In this document: in pieces, positions 39,865 to 48,926 of the stretch
Layout of the letters: each line of letters opens with the position of its first letter
Numbering within the stretch: the stretch's first letter is position 1
Assembly: GCF_034366785.1 (NCBI RefSeq)
Contig: NZ_CP112932.1
Span: 434,001 to 498,000, forward strand
From: Candidatus Trichorickettsia mobilis
GTDB taxonomy: Bacteria > Pseudomonadota > Alphaproteobacteria > Rickettsiales > Rickettsiaceae
Length of the DNA: 64,000 bases
Direction: 5' to 3'
Translations under genes and position numbers: made by a program
The notes under the pieces: generated by a model
What the model saw: only the letters and a program-made list of their open reading frames with translations
Database searches by the model: none
Told to the model about the DNA's origin: nothing

Positions 39865-39984
39865 GTGAACGTTGCTGGGAATGACACCGTGAAAGCAGTT
39901 TGTTGTCAAACTTACCATCTGTATACCTGATACGGTAAAGGTTTGCCAGGGACGTGAATAAACACCTTATATGTGGTGTACCAA

Positions 39985-40066
39985 TAGACTTCTTGTCTAA
40001 CCTAGAGATGGTTAAGAAATTTTTCAGACAAAACTACCAACCAGAATAGGTTAGGCAAGAAGTCTA
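39985..40066. repeat. 82-bp inverted repeat between convergent genes
   Basis: TAGACTTCTTGTCTAACCT (39985-40003) faces AGGTTAGGCAAGAAGTCTA (40048-40066), 19-bp arms with one G-U-compatible mismatch. It lies between the convergent skp-like and M23 genes, so it could act as a transcript-end hairpin in both directions, although no T-run is attached. Confidence 0.6.
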
Positions 40067-40112
40067 ATGTTTAAACTAAAAAACTCGTGAACAACGCTCA
40101 CTTTAAAAATAT

Positions 40113-41009
40113 TCAATTTTTCAAAGAATGTGCAACAAAACCTAACGGATTTAGCTGTTGATCATTTAATAAAACCTCAAAATGTAGATGTTCTCCTTTA
40201 GTATTACCACTATTACCTTGTAACCCAATTTTCTGTCCTCGTATCACTAGCTCACCTTCTTTAACATAGATTTTATTTAAATGAGCGAATCTAGTGGTAA
40301 ATTTATGACGATGAGTAATTTCAATCATGTTACCATAACTACCTACTCTACTAATTTTACTAACAACACCTGTAGCGGTAGCATAAATTGGAGCGGATTT
40401 ATGTCCAACTAAATCAAGTCCATAATGAAAACTTCGTCGCTTGGTTATTGGATGTTTACGCATTCCATAATTACTGGTAATTTTAGGATTTAGTATTGGG
40501 ACAAGCAGTGGAAGATGTTGCAGAATTTGGTCTAATCTTGATAATTCGTGTAAATATATAATTTGATGGTGACCATCTATTGCTAAAAAAATATTACCAG
40601 GTTGGTTATCATATAGAATATGACTTGCTGTTCTTAATTCTGTTCGAGATAAAAATTTGTACTTATTATTTAATTCAAATAATAATTTCTGCAATTTTTG
40701 TATTTTTATCATTGCTTGCTGATTTATTATATTCAACCTGTTGGCATAACGACTATTAAACTTAGTTAAAAAATTCTGGGCGTAAGCATCATCATTAATA
40801 ATACGACAAAAATCTTTGGCGTATAAACATTCAGCTTTAGTATCAGTCAAATTATAAACTGCTATTAAATAACCACTCTTTATTTGATAATTTTTTTCAA
40901 GATTAACATCAATTTTATTAAGTAATTTTTGGCTCACATTAGTGGTACTGCAAGCAGAGATTATAAGTGCCAACAAGAATAATATACTTATTCTGAATGG
41001 AATTATCAA
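40113..41009 (-). CDS. M23-family peptidoglycan peptidase lipoprotein (NlpD/EnvC-like)
   Basis: 298 residues. A lipoprotein signal ends at Cys20 (LALIISAC). The middle is helical, and the C-terminal LytM domain (about 165-290) has SNYGMRKHPITKRRSFHYG-L-D with the first metal ligands and HLHFEV with the last, so the zinc site looks complete and the enzyme may be active, unlike degenerate NlpD. It would cleave peptidoglycan cross-bridges or activate amidases. It follows the LicD-like gene by 14 bp. Confidence 0.9.
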   Translation of the reverse strand: MIIPFRISILFLLALIISACSTTNVSQKLLNKIDVNLEKNYQIKSGYLIAVYNLTDTKAECLYAKDFCRIINDDAYAQNFLTKFNSRYANRLNIINQQAMIKIQKLQKLLFELNNKYKFLSRTELRTASHILYDNQPGNIFLAIDGHHQIIYLHELSRLDQILQHLPLLVPILNPKITSNYGMRKHPITKRRSFHYGLDLVGHKSAPIYATATGVVSKISRVGSYGNMIEITHRHKFTTRFAHLNKIYVKEGELVIRGQKIGLQGNSGNTKGEHLHFEVLLNDQQLNPLGFVAHSLKN

Positions 41010-41023
41010 ACCTATACTCCTAA

Positions 41024-41779
41024 TTATTTGACTCGGTTTTTCAATGGTTCCTGCGGTTCAGCCGGTACTAAAAATTCTTTAATTAATTTCACTTTTGTCA
41101 TCTCAACCCCAGCAGGACGTCCAACCGCATGTTGATTCCAAATAACTGCATATTGATCCCAGTCACGATAATACCTATCTAACAAAGGAATTGGATTATT
41201 AGGACCAGTGACTTTTATTTGACCAAAATCGTACATCTTTAATGGGAATAATTCTTCTTCATAAAAGAAATAGTTAGGAAATTTATGCCGAGCTGCTGTA
41301 TGAGCATATGTAATTTTATTATCTATTCTACGACAAATAAAGATATCTAGAATCGGATATTCTGTATCCTTAGGCATAATGTGATATATAAAATGATGAT
41401 TAATTTTATAACCAATATCCGCAAATTCATGGAGGATATCCTGAAGTCTTAATTCATCCTCATGCATTATACAAATATCCAAATCATCGTCATACTGTAT
41501 TAATCCACGATGCCGTACTGCTCCTAGTAAGGTACCACTATCTATCCAATAGTTAATATTATGCTTTGCTAAAATTTCATGAGTATCTTTCATCATTTGA
41601 TATAGCGTTAAAGCATGTTCCGGTTTCATGTAGTATTTTTGGAACTCTTCAATAGTAAATTCAGCATAACGCCATTTTGATTTTGACTCATTTATATATA
41701 AATAAAAAAAATACGATGCCGTTATTATAAATAATATACCTAATAATCGTTGTTTGAAGCTAAATTGTGGTTTCTTCAT
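41024..41779 (-). CDS. LicD/fukutin-family nucleotidyltransferase-like protein
   Basis: 251 residues. One membrane segment near the N-terminus (about 12-28) anchors the protein. The catalytic signature of the family is present: DSGTLLGA (80-87) and DDDLD (97-101). LicD proteins transfer phosphocholine or a related group to surface glycans; fukutin relatives transfer ribitol phosphate. The substrate here is unknown. The start overlaps the end of topA by 4 bp. Confidence 0.88.
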   Translation of the reverse strand: MKKPQFSFKQRLLGILFIITASYFFYLYINESKSKWRYAEFTIEEFQKYYMKPEHALTLYQMMKDTHEILAKHNINYWIDSGTLLGAVRHRGLIQYDDDLDICIMHEDELRLQDILHEFADIGYKINHHFIYHIMPKDTEYPILDIFICRRIDNKITYAHTAARHKFPNYFFYEEELFPLKMYDFGQIKVTGPNNPIPLLDRYYRDWDQYAVIWNQHAVGRPAGVEMTKVKLIKEFLVPAEPQEPLKNRVK

Positions 41780-44145
41780 GTTTTCTTAACAGCAATTTTT
41801 TGCTTGTTGCTATTCTTAATTTTATTAGCATTAATAATCTCTACTGCTTGTTCAACAGTAATATTAAATGGGTCTAATGATTTAGGGATCGAACAAAAAG
41901 CATTATCGTGTTTAAGATAAGGACCATATTTACCTATACCTAGCATTATTTCGGCTCCTGAGCCAGGATACTCTCCTATTTTCAATGGTAAGTTAAGTAA
42001 TTTTTGAGCAATATCAAGCTTTAAATTATGTGGATCAATCATCGAAGGTAGTGGCGCACGCTTTGGTTTCTCAAGTTTAGACAAGACTTCCCCCAATTGT
42101 ACATACCAACCATATGGTCCTTTTTTCAGGTAAATATCTAATCCGCTAACACTATCCTGACCAATTAATCTATTATTATTATCTTTATTATTATCTTGTT
42201 CAGGCTTAGTAGCATCCGAATCAACATTAGTAGCGGTCAACGATTTTTTAAAGTTACATTCTGGATAATGATCGCAAGCAATAAAAGCACCAAACTTTCC
42301 TAATCTTAAATGTAATTGTCCGTCCTTACATGACGGACATTGTCTGACTGTAGTAGAAGTGTGGTCTGAACCAAATAAATAACCGGTTAATGATTGTTCG
42401 ATATAACTAATAATATCAGTAATTTTTTGCTCACTAACTGCATTGATATTACCATTAAATCCCTGCCAGAAATTACCTAACAACTGTTTCCAGTCAAGCT
42501 GTCCAACAGCCACCTCATCAAGTTCGGTCTCTAAAGCTGCTGTAAAATCATATTCTACATATTTCTTAAAATACCCTACTAGAAATGTTGTCACTAAACG
42601 CCCTAGTGGTTCGGGAATAAAGCGTTTCTTCATTAAATTCACATATTTCCTTTCCTGTAGCACTGATAAGATACTGGCATAGGTTGATGGTCTGCCAATA
42701 CCCAACTCTTCCATTTTCTTAACTAAACTTGCTTCAGAATATCTTGGTGGCGGTTCGGTAAAATGCTGCAACGGATTTACACCGATGGTTTTAAGCTGTT
42801 CTCCTATCACTAGATTAGGCAAGATTTTAGCTTCTTCTTCCTGCTCGTCATCGATACCTTCACGATAAATTCGATAAAAACCATCAAACTTTATCGTTGA
42901 ACCGTTAGCTCTAGCGATAAACCTATGATCATGCGAATTAATGGTGGCGACTACCGCATCAATAACTACATTCTCCATTTGACAAGCCATCGAGCGTTTC
43001 CAGATTAAATCATATAATTTATGATGATCTTTATCTAATTGGCTACGTAATTGATCCGGAGTTAAGTTAATGTCAGTAGGTCTAATCGCTTCATGTGCTT
43101 CTTGAGCATTCTTAACTTTAGACTTATACTTCTTAAGATTAGCTGGTACATATGCATCACCAAAAAGATTTTGTATTAATTTACGAATGGAGTGGATTGC
43201 ATCATCAGCCATAGTAACACCATCGGTACGCATATAAGTAATTAAACCGATAGTATTACCTTCAATATCTATCCCTTCATAAAGTTTTTGAGCGATTTGC
43301 ATAGTTTTTTTTGCACCAAATCCTAGTTTACGCGCTGCTTCTTGCTGCAGAGAGGAAGTAATAAAAGGAGGCGGTGGTTGCCGTTTTTGTTGTTTGTTCT
43401 CAATATCACTTATCGAAAATGCTGAACCATCTAAAATATTTACTAATTCAGTTGCTTGACTTTCATTAGTAATATGAAATTTATCTAATTTATGGCCATC
43501 AATATGAGTTAGTTTGGCTTTAAAAGCTTCTGCATTCTGATTAAAGAAATCAAACCAAATATCCCAATATTCTTCAGTCTTGAATTGTTCAATTTTATCT
43601 TCTTGTTCGCAAATCAAACGTAATGCCACGGACTGTACTCTTCCCGCTGATTTACAACCAGGTAATTTACGCCATAATAATGGTGATAACGTGAATCCCA
43701 CTAAATAATCTAAAGCACGCCTAGCCTGTTGAGCATTAACTAAATTAATATCAATTTTTCTTGGATTAGCCATGGCAGCAATCACTGCAGCTTTAGTAAT
43801 CTCATTAAATGCTACTCTATTAAACATCTTATCATCAGTTACGATGTTTTTTTCTTTGATGATTTCTATGATGTGCCAAGAAATTGCTTCACCTTCTCGG
43901 TCAGGATCAGTAGCAAGATAGATAGCACTAGCTTTTGCAGCTTCATTGGTAATGTTAGCAATATGTTTACCAGCTTTATCAGTGATCGCATATTTCATCA
44001 TAAAATCCTGCTCTGGCAACACTGATCCAGTTTTTGACGGTAAATCCCTTACATGTCCTACTGACGCAATAACTTCAAATTCATTGCCCAAATATTTTTT
44101 GATGGTTTTAGCTTTCGCCGGTGATTCTACTATTACTAATTTCAT
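41776..44145 (-). CDS. topA: DNA topoisomerase I
   Basis: 789 residues. The Toprim domain starts MKLVIVESPAKAKTIKKYLG and has ATDPDREGE; the active-site tyrosine is Tyr304 in GLITYMRTDG. One complete C-terminal zinc ribbon (CPSC...CDHYPEC) and further topoisomerase C-terminal repeats (YGPYLKHDN) follow. It relaxes negative supercoils. It is one base from dprA and overlaps the LicD-like gene, suggesting a dprA-topA-licD-M23 operon. Confidence 0.98.
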   Translation of the reverse strand: MKLVIVESPAKAKTIKKYLGNEFEVIASVGHVRDLPSKTGSVLPEQDFMMKYAITDKAGKHIANITNEAAKASAIYLATDPDREGEAISWHIIEIIKEKNIVTDDKMFNRVAFNEITKAAVIAAMANPRKIDINLVNAQQARRALDYLVGFTLSPLLWRKLPGCKSAGRVQSVALRLICEQEDKIEQFKTEEYWDIWFDFFNQNAEAFKAKLTHIDGHKLDKFHITNESQATELVNILDGSAFSISDIENKQQKRQPPPPFITSSLQQEAARKLGFGAKKTMQIAQKLYEGIDIEGNTIGLITYMRTDGVTMADDAIHSIRKLIQNLFGDAYVPANLKKYKSKVKNAQEAHEAIRPTDINLTPDQLRSQLDKDHHKLYDLIWKRSMACQMENVVIDAVVATINSHDHRFIARANGSTIKFDGFYRIYREGIDDEQEEEAKILPNLVIGEQLKTIGVNPLQHFTEPPPRYSEASLVKKMEELGIGRPSTYASILSVLQERKYVNLMKKRFIPEPLGRLVTTFLVGYFKKYVEYDFTAALETELDEVAVGQLDWKQLLGNFWQGFNGNINAVSEQKITDIISYIEQSLTGYLFGSDHTSTTVRQCPSCKDGQLHLRLGKFGAFIACDHYPECNFKKSLTATNVDSDATKPEQDNNKDNNNRLIGQDSVSGLDIYLKKGPYGWYVQLGEVLSKLEKPKRAPLPSMIDPHNLKLDIAQKLLNLPLKIGEYPGSGAEIMLGIGKYGPYLKHDNAFCSIPKSLDPFNITVEQAVEIINANKIKNSNKQKIAVKKT

Positions 44146-44146
44146 A

Positions 44147-45304
44147 TCATTTATAAGCTAAACAAAATTTATTTCCTGGGCTTCTAACAATGCTACCGGC
44201 CAATTCAAGCTCCAATATTATGGTATAAATTACTGGCAGCGGCATCTTTGCTGCTTCGACTATAGTTTCAAACTCAATCGGAGTGCTTGACAGCAGATTC
44301 ATAATAGTTTTTCGCATAGCATCATCAATCTGATTCAGATATTTATGATCTACAGGCCTATAATTATTATTATAACGTTGTAAATCTTCAAGTGGTGTCA
44401 TTGATTTCTCGTAATCCGGAATGTTAATATTAGCAATTATATCTTGTGCCGACTCGGTCAAATGCGCTCCATCTTTAATCAATTTATTAGTACCACTGCT
44501 TCTAGGATCCAAAGGAAATCCTGGCACTGCAAAAACTTCACGATTCTGTTCTAAAGCAAACCTTGCAGTAATTAAAGAACCTGATTTAATAGTAGCTTCG
44601 ACTACCACCGTGCCTAAAGATAATCCAGAAATCAACCGATTACGTTGTGGAAAATGCTGACTAAGCGGTTTGACCCCTATCGGTAATTCAGCGATAATTA
44701 AACCACCATCTGCAATAGTATCGTATAATTTTTGATTTTCTGGTGGATAGACATAATCTATTCCTCCGGCCATTACCGCTATTGTCTTAGTTGAAGACGC
44801 TTTATGAGCTGCGGTATCTATACCTCTAGCAAACCCTGAGACTATTACATAACCTTGTTGTATTAGTTCTTTTGCTAATTTACTAGCAAAAAACTGGCCA
44901 TTCGCTGAAGCGTTTCTAGCACCAACAATTGCAATCGTTAGCGGTGCAGCAAGTAATTCAACATTACCCTTATAACAAAGTATCGGTGGTAAATCAGGAA
45001 TTTCACGCAAGAACCTAGAATATTGTGCACACTTATAAGAAATAATTTTTGCACCAAATTTATCCAGTAACTCCAATTCCTTGATAGCATCATCATATGA
45101 ATATACTTTTATTGGCTTAAATCTACCGCCACGTACAGAAAATTCTGCTATATTTTCCAAAGCTGAAGTTGCATTACCAAATAAATTCAATAAAGCTAAA
45201 AATGTTCTTGGACCAACATTTTCGCTTCTAATTAACCTTAAAATATCTATAATTTCACTAGTATAAGTATGTGATTTCTTACCCAGCAATAATTCTTTAA
45301 GCAT
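44147..45304 (-). CDS. dprA: DNA processing protein DprA
   Basis: 385 residues. An N-terminal helical domain precedes the Rossmann-like DprA core with IVSGFARGIDTAAH, GGIDYVYPPEN and FPQRNRLISGL...SGSLITARFALEQ, and a C-terminal winged-helix domain (about 320-385). DprA loads RecA on incoming single strands during transformation; many intracellular bacteria keep it. Gene order with topA is common in Rickettsiales. Confidence 0.97.
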   Translation of the reverse strand: MLKELLLGKKSHTYTSEIIDILRLIRSENVGPRTFLALLNLFGNATSALENIAEFSVRGGRFKPIKVYSYDDAIKELELLDKFGAKIISYKCAQYSRFLREIPDLPPILCYKGNVELLAAPLTIAIVGARNASANGQFFASKLAKELIQQGYVIVSGFARGIDTAAHKASSTKTIAVMAGGIDYVYPPENQKLYDTIADGGLIIAELPIGVKPLSQHFPQRNRLISGLSLGTVVVEATIKSGSLITARFALEQNREVFAVPGFPLDPRSSGTNKLIKDGAHLTESAQDIIANINIPDYEKSMTPLEDLQRYNNNYRPVDHKYLNQIDDAMRKTIMNLLSSTPIEFETIVEAAKMPLPVIYTIILELELAGSIVRSPGNKFCLAYK

Positions 45305-45350
45305 TATTCATAATGTTCCGTATAAATGAAGAGCAATACTAATTCAATTG

Positions 45351-45481
45351 GAGAGTGCTGCAGAAACCTAAACGTCAAGTTAAGGCAAAAGAGACGATAT
45401 GAACGTTATTGTGAGCTGCTCCTCACGTCATTGCGAAGCGTAACCCTTACAATGACGGGTCTTATTTCAGCAAACACTCTC
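45351..45481. mobile_element. 131-bp member of the GAGAGTGTT miniature element family
   Basis: The left end GAGAGTGCTGCAGAAAC and the right end TTTCAGCAAACACTCTC form inverted repeats. TTCAATTG (45343-45350) and TTCAATTT (45482-45489) flank it, matching at 7 of 8 bases, which fits an 8-bp target duplication. The inside has CGTCATTGCGAAGCG...CAATGACG. It lies in the gene-free gap 45305-45721. Confidence 0.75.
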
Positions 45482-45574
45482 TTCAATTTAATATAAAAAA
45501 TGAAGTGAGGCTTCTGGATCGCAGATAACTAGATTTCACACTCCCATCTGAAATTTTTTATAATATTAGGACGA

Positions 45575-45704
45575 AATAGACGAAGGTCTTAACCTGCGGA
45601 GTGCTAGGAATCACAGAGTCAAGAAGCGCAGCGTAGTAAACTACGTGAGCACCACAGATCTCTAGTGATGACAACGCAATCCGCAGTTTTCACCGAGTAT
45701 ATAC
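45575..45704. repeat. 130-bp palindromic repeat (AGACGAAGGTC type), copy 1
   Basis: It starts AGACGAAGGTC, includes GTGCTAGGAATCA, a central palindrome around GTAGTAAACTACGTGAGCA, and ends CAGTTTTCACCGAGTATATA. The same blocks in the same order recur at 58892-59017. It sits in the rest of gap 45305-45721, downstream of the peroxiredoxin gene. Confidence 0.75.
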
Positions 45705-45721
45705 CGAGTATAATAGTGTAT

Positions 45722-46333
45722 TTATAGCTTATCAGCATTAGAAGTCAAATAATCAGCCACTCCTTTTTGTGACGGAGTCATTCCCTCATCACCTTTATGC
45801 CATCCAGCAGGGCATACTTCCCCATTTGTACTATGAAATTCAAGCGCATCAATTATACGCAATGTTTCTTCAACACTTCTACCTAGTGGCAGATCATTAA
45901 CTAACAAATGACGTATAATAGAAAGTTCATCTAATAAAAATGTACCACGTAAACTAATTCCATCATCATTTAGAACGTTATAAGCACAAGAAATTTCCTT
46001 GTTAATGTCTGAAACCATAGGAATCTGAATATTACCCACTCCACCTTTGTTGTTAGGAGTGTTTTTCCAGGCCAAATGCGAAAAATGTGAATCAACACTA
46101 ACAGCAATTAACTTAGTGTTCCTTGAAGAAAACTCGCCTAATCGATTGTTAAAAGCTATAATTTCCGAAGGACAAACAAAAGTAAAATCGAGTGGATAAA
46201 AGAATATAACAGCCTTATGACCTTTGGTATAATTTTTTAGATTAAAACTAAGTTCAATAGTATTGTCTGGCATAATTGCTTTTGCCGTAAAATCTGGGGC
46301 TACTTTTCCAACAAATGCGCGTGTATCTTGCAT
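45722..46333 (-). CDS. Typical 2-Cys peroxiredoxin (AhpC/TsaA type)
   Basis: 203 residues. The peroxidatic cysteine is Cys54 in FVCPSE and the resolving cysteine Cys174 in EVCPAGW, with the thioredoxin-fold core around FFYPLDFTF. It reduces peroxides, protecting the cell against host oxidative burst. The C-terminal YF-type motif seen in sensitive peroxiredoxins is not evident (the tail is ADYLTSNADKL). It stands alone. Confidence 0.96.
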   Translation of the reverse strand: MQDTRAFVGKVAPDFTAKAIMPDNTIELSFNLKNYTKGHKAVIFFYPLDFTFVCPSEIIAFNNRLGEFSSRNTKLIAVSVDSHFSHLAWKNTPNNKGGVGNIQIPMVSDINKEISCAYNVLNDDGISLRGTFLLDELSIIRHLLVNDLPLGRSVEETLRIIDALEFHSTNGEVCPAGWHKGDEGMTPSQKGVADYLTSNADKL

Positions 46334-46534
46334 ACAAACTTGCTCCTTTAAGTTAATTCAATTATATCACTCAGATGCAATTTGACAATAAATCTGGTAT
46401 AAAAAATATAGAATACTTATAACGCACTAGTAAATCAACATAAGAATAGCTTTACACGGCAAAGATTTTAAATTAAACTACTAAACTGTAGGTTATTATT
46501 TATATTTATATAACAAATACCCATCAGTATATTA

Positions 46535-47296
46535 ATGATGAAATTCCATTCAATTATTTTTATTTTACTTTTAAACGTAACTACTATGAATGCTATGTCA
46601 CTTGAGTCATCTAGTACAAATTTACCAGATGGGTTTGTATATCTTCATGAAGTTGATCCTTCCATTATTCTGGAAATGAAATATGCTGGTAACGATAATT
46701 TTATCGGCAGTAAAATTGATGGCTATGTTATGCCAGTTGCTATATTAACGAGACAAGCAGCAGAAGCTTTAAAAGCAGTGCAAAAAGACCTGATCGCCCA
46801 GGGTTATTCTCTAGTAGTTTATGACGCATATAGACCTAATAAAGCTGTACAGCATTTTGTACGCTGGTCAAAAACAAACGACGCTAAAAACAAAATGGCT
46901 TTTTATCCATACGTAGATAAATCACAAATAATACCTCTTGGTTATATAGCAGAAAAATCAGCCCACAGTCGTGGCAGCACTGTTGATCTTACCATTATTA
47001 GCGTAAACCATACACTTCAACTAACCAGTGTCATTAAGCAACGTACTTTAACTGATGGTTCTATAATCCCCTATCACGATGATGGTACTATAGATATGGG
47101 TTCATCTTTTGATTTATTTGACGAAATTTCTCATCATGATTCTAGAAAAAATATCCCTGACTTAAATAATAGACGTAATTTTTTAAAAGAAATGATGATT
47201 AAACACGGTTTTATACCGTATGCAAAAGAATGGTGGCATTATACTTTAGCTAAGGAACCATTTCCTGATCGTTATTTTGACTTTGACATAAAATAA
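46535..47296 (+). CDS. D-alanyl-D-alanine dipeptidase (VanX/DdpX family) with signal peptide
   Basis: 253 residues. A signal sequence (about 1-20) points to the periplasm. The M15D motif SAHSRG...D places zinc ligands at His144 and Asp151, and EWWHY gives Glu232 (base) and His235 (zinc). The active site is complete. It would hydrolyse D-Ala-D-Ala from peptidoglycan turnover; a vancomycin-resistance role is unlikely without vanH/vanA. It stands alone upstream of the HIT gene, with a miniature element between. Confidence 0.92.
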   Translation: MMKFHSIIFILLLNVTTMNAMSLESSSTNLPDGFVYLHEVDPSIILEMKYAGNDNFIGSKIDGYVMPVAILTRQAAEALKAVQKDLIAQGYSLVVYDAYRPNKAVQHFVRWSKTNDAKNKMAFYPYVDKSQIIPLGYIAEKSAHSRGSTVDLTIISVNHTLQLTSVIKQRTLTDGSIIPYHDDGTIDMGSSFDLFDEISHHDSRKNIPDLNNRRNFLKEMMIKHGFIPYAKEWWHYTLAKEPFPDRYFDFDIK

Positions 47297-47310
47297 TATA
47301 TACTTGAACA

Positions 47311-47495
47311 GAGAGTGTTCAATCAACCATACCGACAAGTTAAAGAAAATTAGCACTCAATCGTCAAGCTTTGAGACCACAATTGGCTGAAACAATTCAG
47401 TAAAACATGTCGTTTATTTTTTGGATTGCTTCGATTTCGTCGCAAAACTCAACTTGATATACGACAGTCATCCTGAACTCGTATTGAATGCTCTC
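47311..47495. mobile_element. 185-bp member of the GAGAGTGTT miniature element family inserted before the HIT gene
   Basis: The left end is GAGAGTGTTCAATCAAC and the right end TATTGAATGCTCTC, a decayed inverted pair, with the internal GGATTGCTTCGATTTCGTCG block. CTTGAACA (47303-47310) and CTCGAACA (47496-47503) flank it, matching at 7 of 8 bases, as expected for an 8-bp target duplication. The HIT reading frame runs backwards into it as far as a TTG at 47421. Confidence 0.75.
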
Positions 47496-47543
47496 CTCGA
47501 ACATTATCATCTCAAGCCATATAAAACACTAGAGGCGACGACA

Positions 47544-47915
47544 ATGACTTCTTCACTTTATGATGAAAACAATATATTTGCACAGATTATTGCAGGAAAA
47601 ATTCCGGCTAAAAAACTATATGAAGATGACCAAATTCTGGCAATTCATGATATTAACCCCGTAGCTCCGATACATGTACTAGTACTTCCCAAAGGACATT
47701 ATATTGATTATAGTGATTTCATACAAAAAGCTTCAGCAGAACTGATAAAACATTATTTTATTAAAATTGATGAAATAATTCAATTACTTGATTTATCAAC
47801 TATGGGGTATCGTCTAATTACAAATAAAGGTAGCGAAGCTGGGCAAACTATCTTTCATTTTCATACCCATATTATTGGCGGCAGACAGCTTGTTGGTCGT
47901 GTTGGAAATTTATGA
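47544..47915 (+). CDS. HIT-family nucleotide-binding protein
   Basis: 123 residues from the ATG at 47544, the usual size. It begins [20 protein letters not shown] and ends with the histidine triad ([10 protein letters not shown]). HIT proteins hydrolyse nucleotide phosphoramidates. The frame is open to TTG 47421, but the extra 41 codons are mostly inside the miniature element and are rejected. Its stop overlaps the asd start by 4 bp. Confidence 0.92.
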   Translation: MTSSLYDENNIFAQIIAGKIPAKKLYEDDQILAIHDINPVAPIHVLVLPKGHYIDYSDFIQKASAELIKHYFIKIDEIIQLLDLSTMGYRLITNKGSEAGQTIFHFHTHIIGGRQLVGRVGNL

Positions 47916-48925
47916 TAAAAAAATATAATATAGCTGTAGTTGGTGCTACCGGTAATGTAGGCTCTAACGTCCTGGAAATATTGGCTGAAAGAAGTTTTCC
48001 TATAGCTGAAATAAATGCTGTTGCTTCCAGGAGTTCTGTTGGCAAATCAGTTAGCTATGGTGAGAAATTATTAAAAATATCAACTTTAGATAGTATCGAC
48101 TTTAATAAAATTGATATCGCATTTTTTGCTGCTGGCTCCACTATAGCCAAACAATATATACCTAAAATCGCAAATAATGGCTGTATAGTAATTGATAAAT
48201 CATCATATTTTAGACTTAATCCAGACGTTCCTTTAATTGTCCCAGAAGCAAATCCTATTGATCTCAAAAATTATAGCAAAAGAAATATAATAGCGAATCC
48301 AAATTGCTGTACTATTCCCTTAACTGTAATTCTAAAGCCCCTTGATAATGAATACAAAATCAACCGAGTGGTAGCTTCAACTTATCAATCCACTTCTGGA
48401 GCAGGTAAAGCTGCTATGGACGAATTATATAGTCAAACTAAAGCCAAGTACGTTTTTCAAGATCGTCAACCTAATGTTTTTAAAAAACAAATAGCTTTTA
48501 ATTTATTCCCTCATATAGGAGATTTCAACACTGATGGTTCTACTTCAGAAGAATCAAAGATTGAATCGGAGGTTAGAAAAATTATGGGAGCTCAATTACA
48601 AATCAGCGTTACCTGTGTTAGAGTACCAGTATTTCTTGGACATTCTATCTCAGTAAATATTGAATTCTCGGATAACATTAACATTAATGAGATAACGGAA
48701 ATTTTAAGCCAAGCTGATGGCGTCAAGGTACTATCAGCTAATACCGGTGAACAATATATTACTCCAGTAGAAGTAGCCGGTCTTGATGCTGTATACGTTT
48801 CTCGAATTCGTTCTGATAATAGTAGAATGAATAGTATTAATTTATGGATAACAGTAGATAATTTACGTAAAGGAGCAGCTTTAAATGCTGTACAAATTGC
48901 CGAAGAACTAACTAGGTACATATAG
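47912..48925 (+). CDS. asd: Aspartate-semialdehyde dehydrogenase
   Basis: 337 residues. The NADP-binding [14 protein letters not shown] is near the start and the catalytic cysteine is Cys132 in NPNCCTIPL. It makes aspartate semialdehyde for diaminopimelate and so for peptidoglycan, agreeing with other cell-wall genes in this window. ATGA overlap with the HIT gene and a 1-bp gap to the next gene indicate a three-gene operon. Confidence 0.97.
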   Translation: MIKKYNIAVVGATGNVGSNVLEILAERSFPIAEINAVASRSSVGKSVSYGEKLLKISTLDSIDFNKIDIAFFAAGSTIAKQYIPKIANNGCIVIDKSSYFRLNPDVPLIVPEANPIDLKNYSKRNIIANPNCCTIPLTVILKPLDNEYKINRVVASTYQSTSGAGKAAMDELYSQTKAKYVFQDRQPNVFKKQIAFNLFPHIGDFNTDGSTSEESKIESEVRKIMGAQLQISVTCVRVPVFLGHSISVNIEFSDNININEITEILSQADGVKVLSANTGEQYITPVEVAGLDAVYVSRIRSDNSRMNSINLWITVDNLRKGAALNAVQIAEELTRYI

Positions 48926-48926
48926 A

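Noticed and set aside
39587-40112. CRISPR-like repeats
   Set aside because: Repeats here are single palindromic units of different types without regular spacing or cas genes.
47421-47543. N-terminal extension of the HIT protein from a TTG
   Set aside because: Mostly inside a miniature element and outside the family length; the ATG at 47544 fits.
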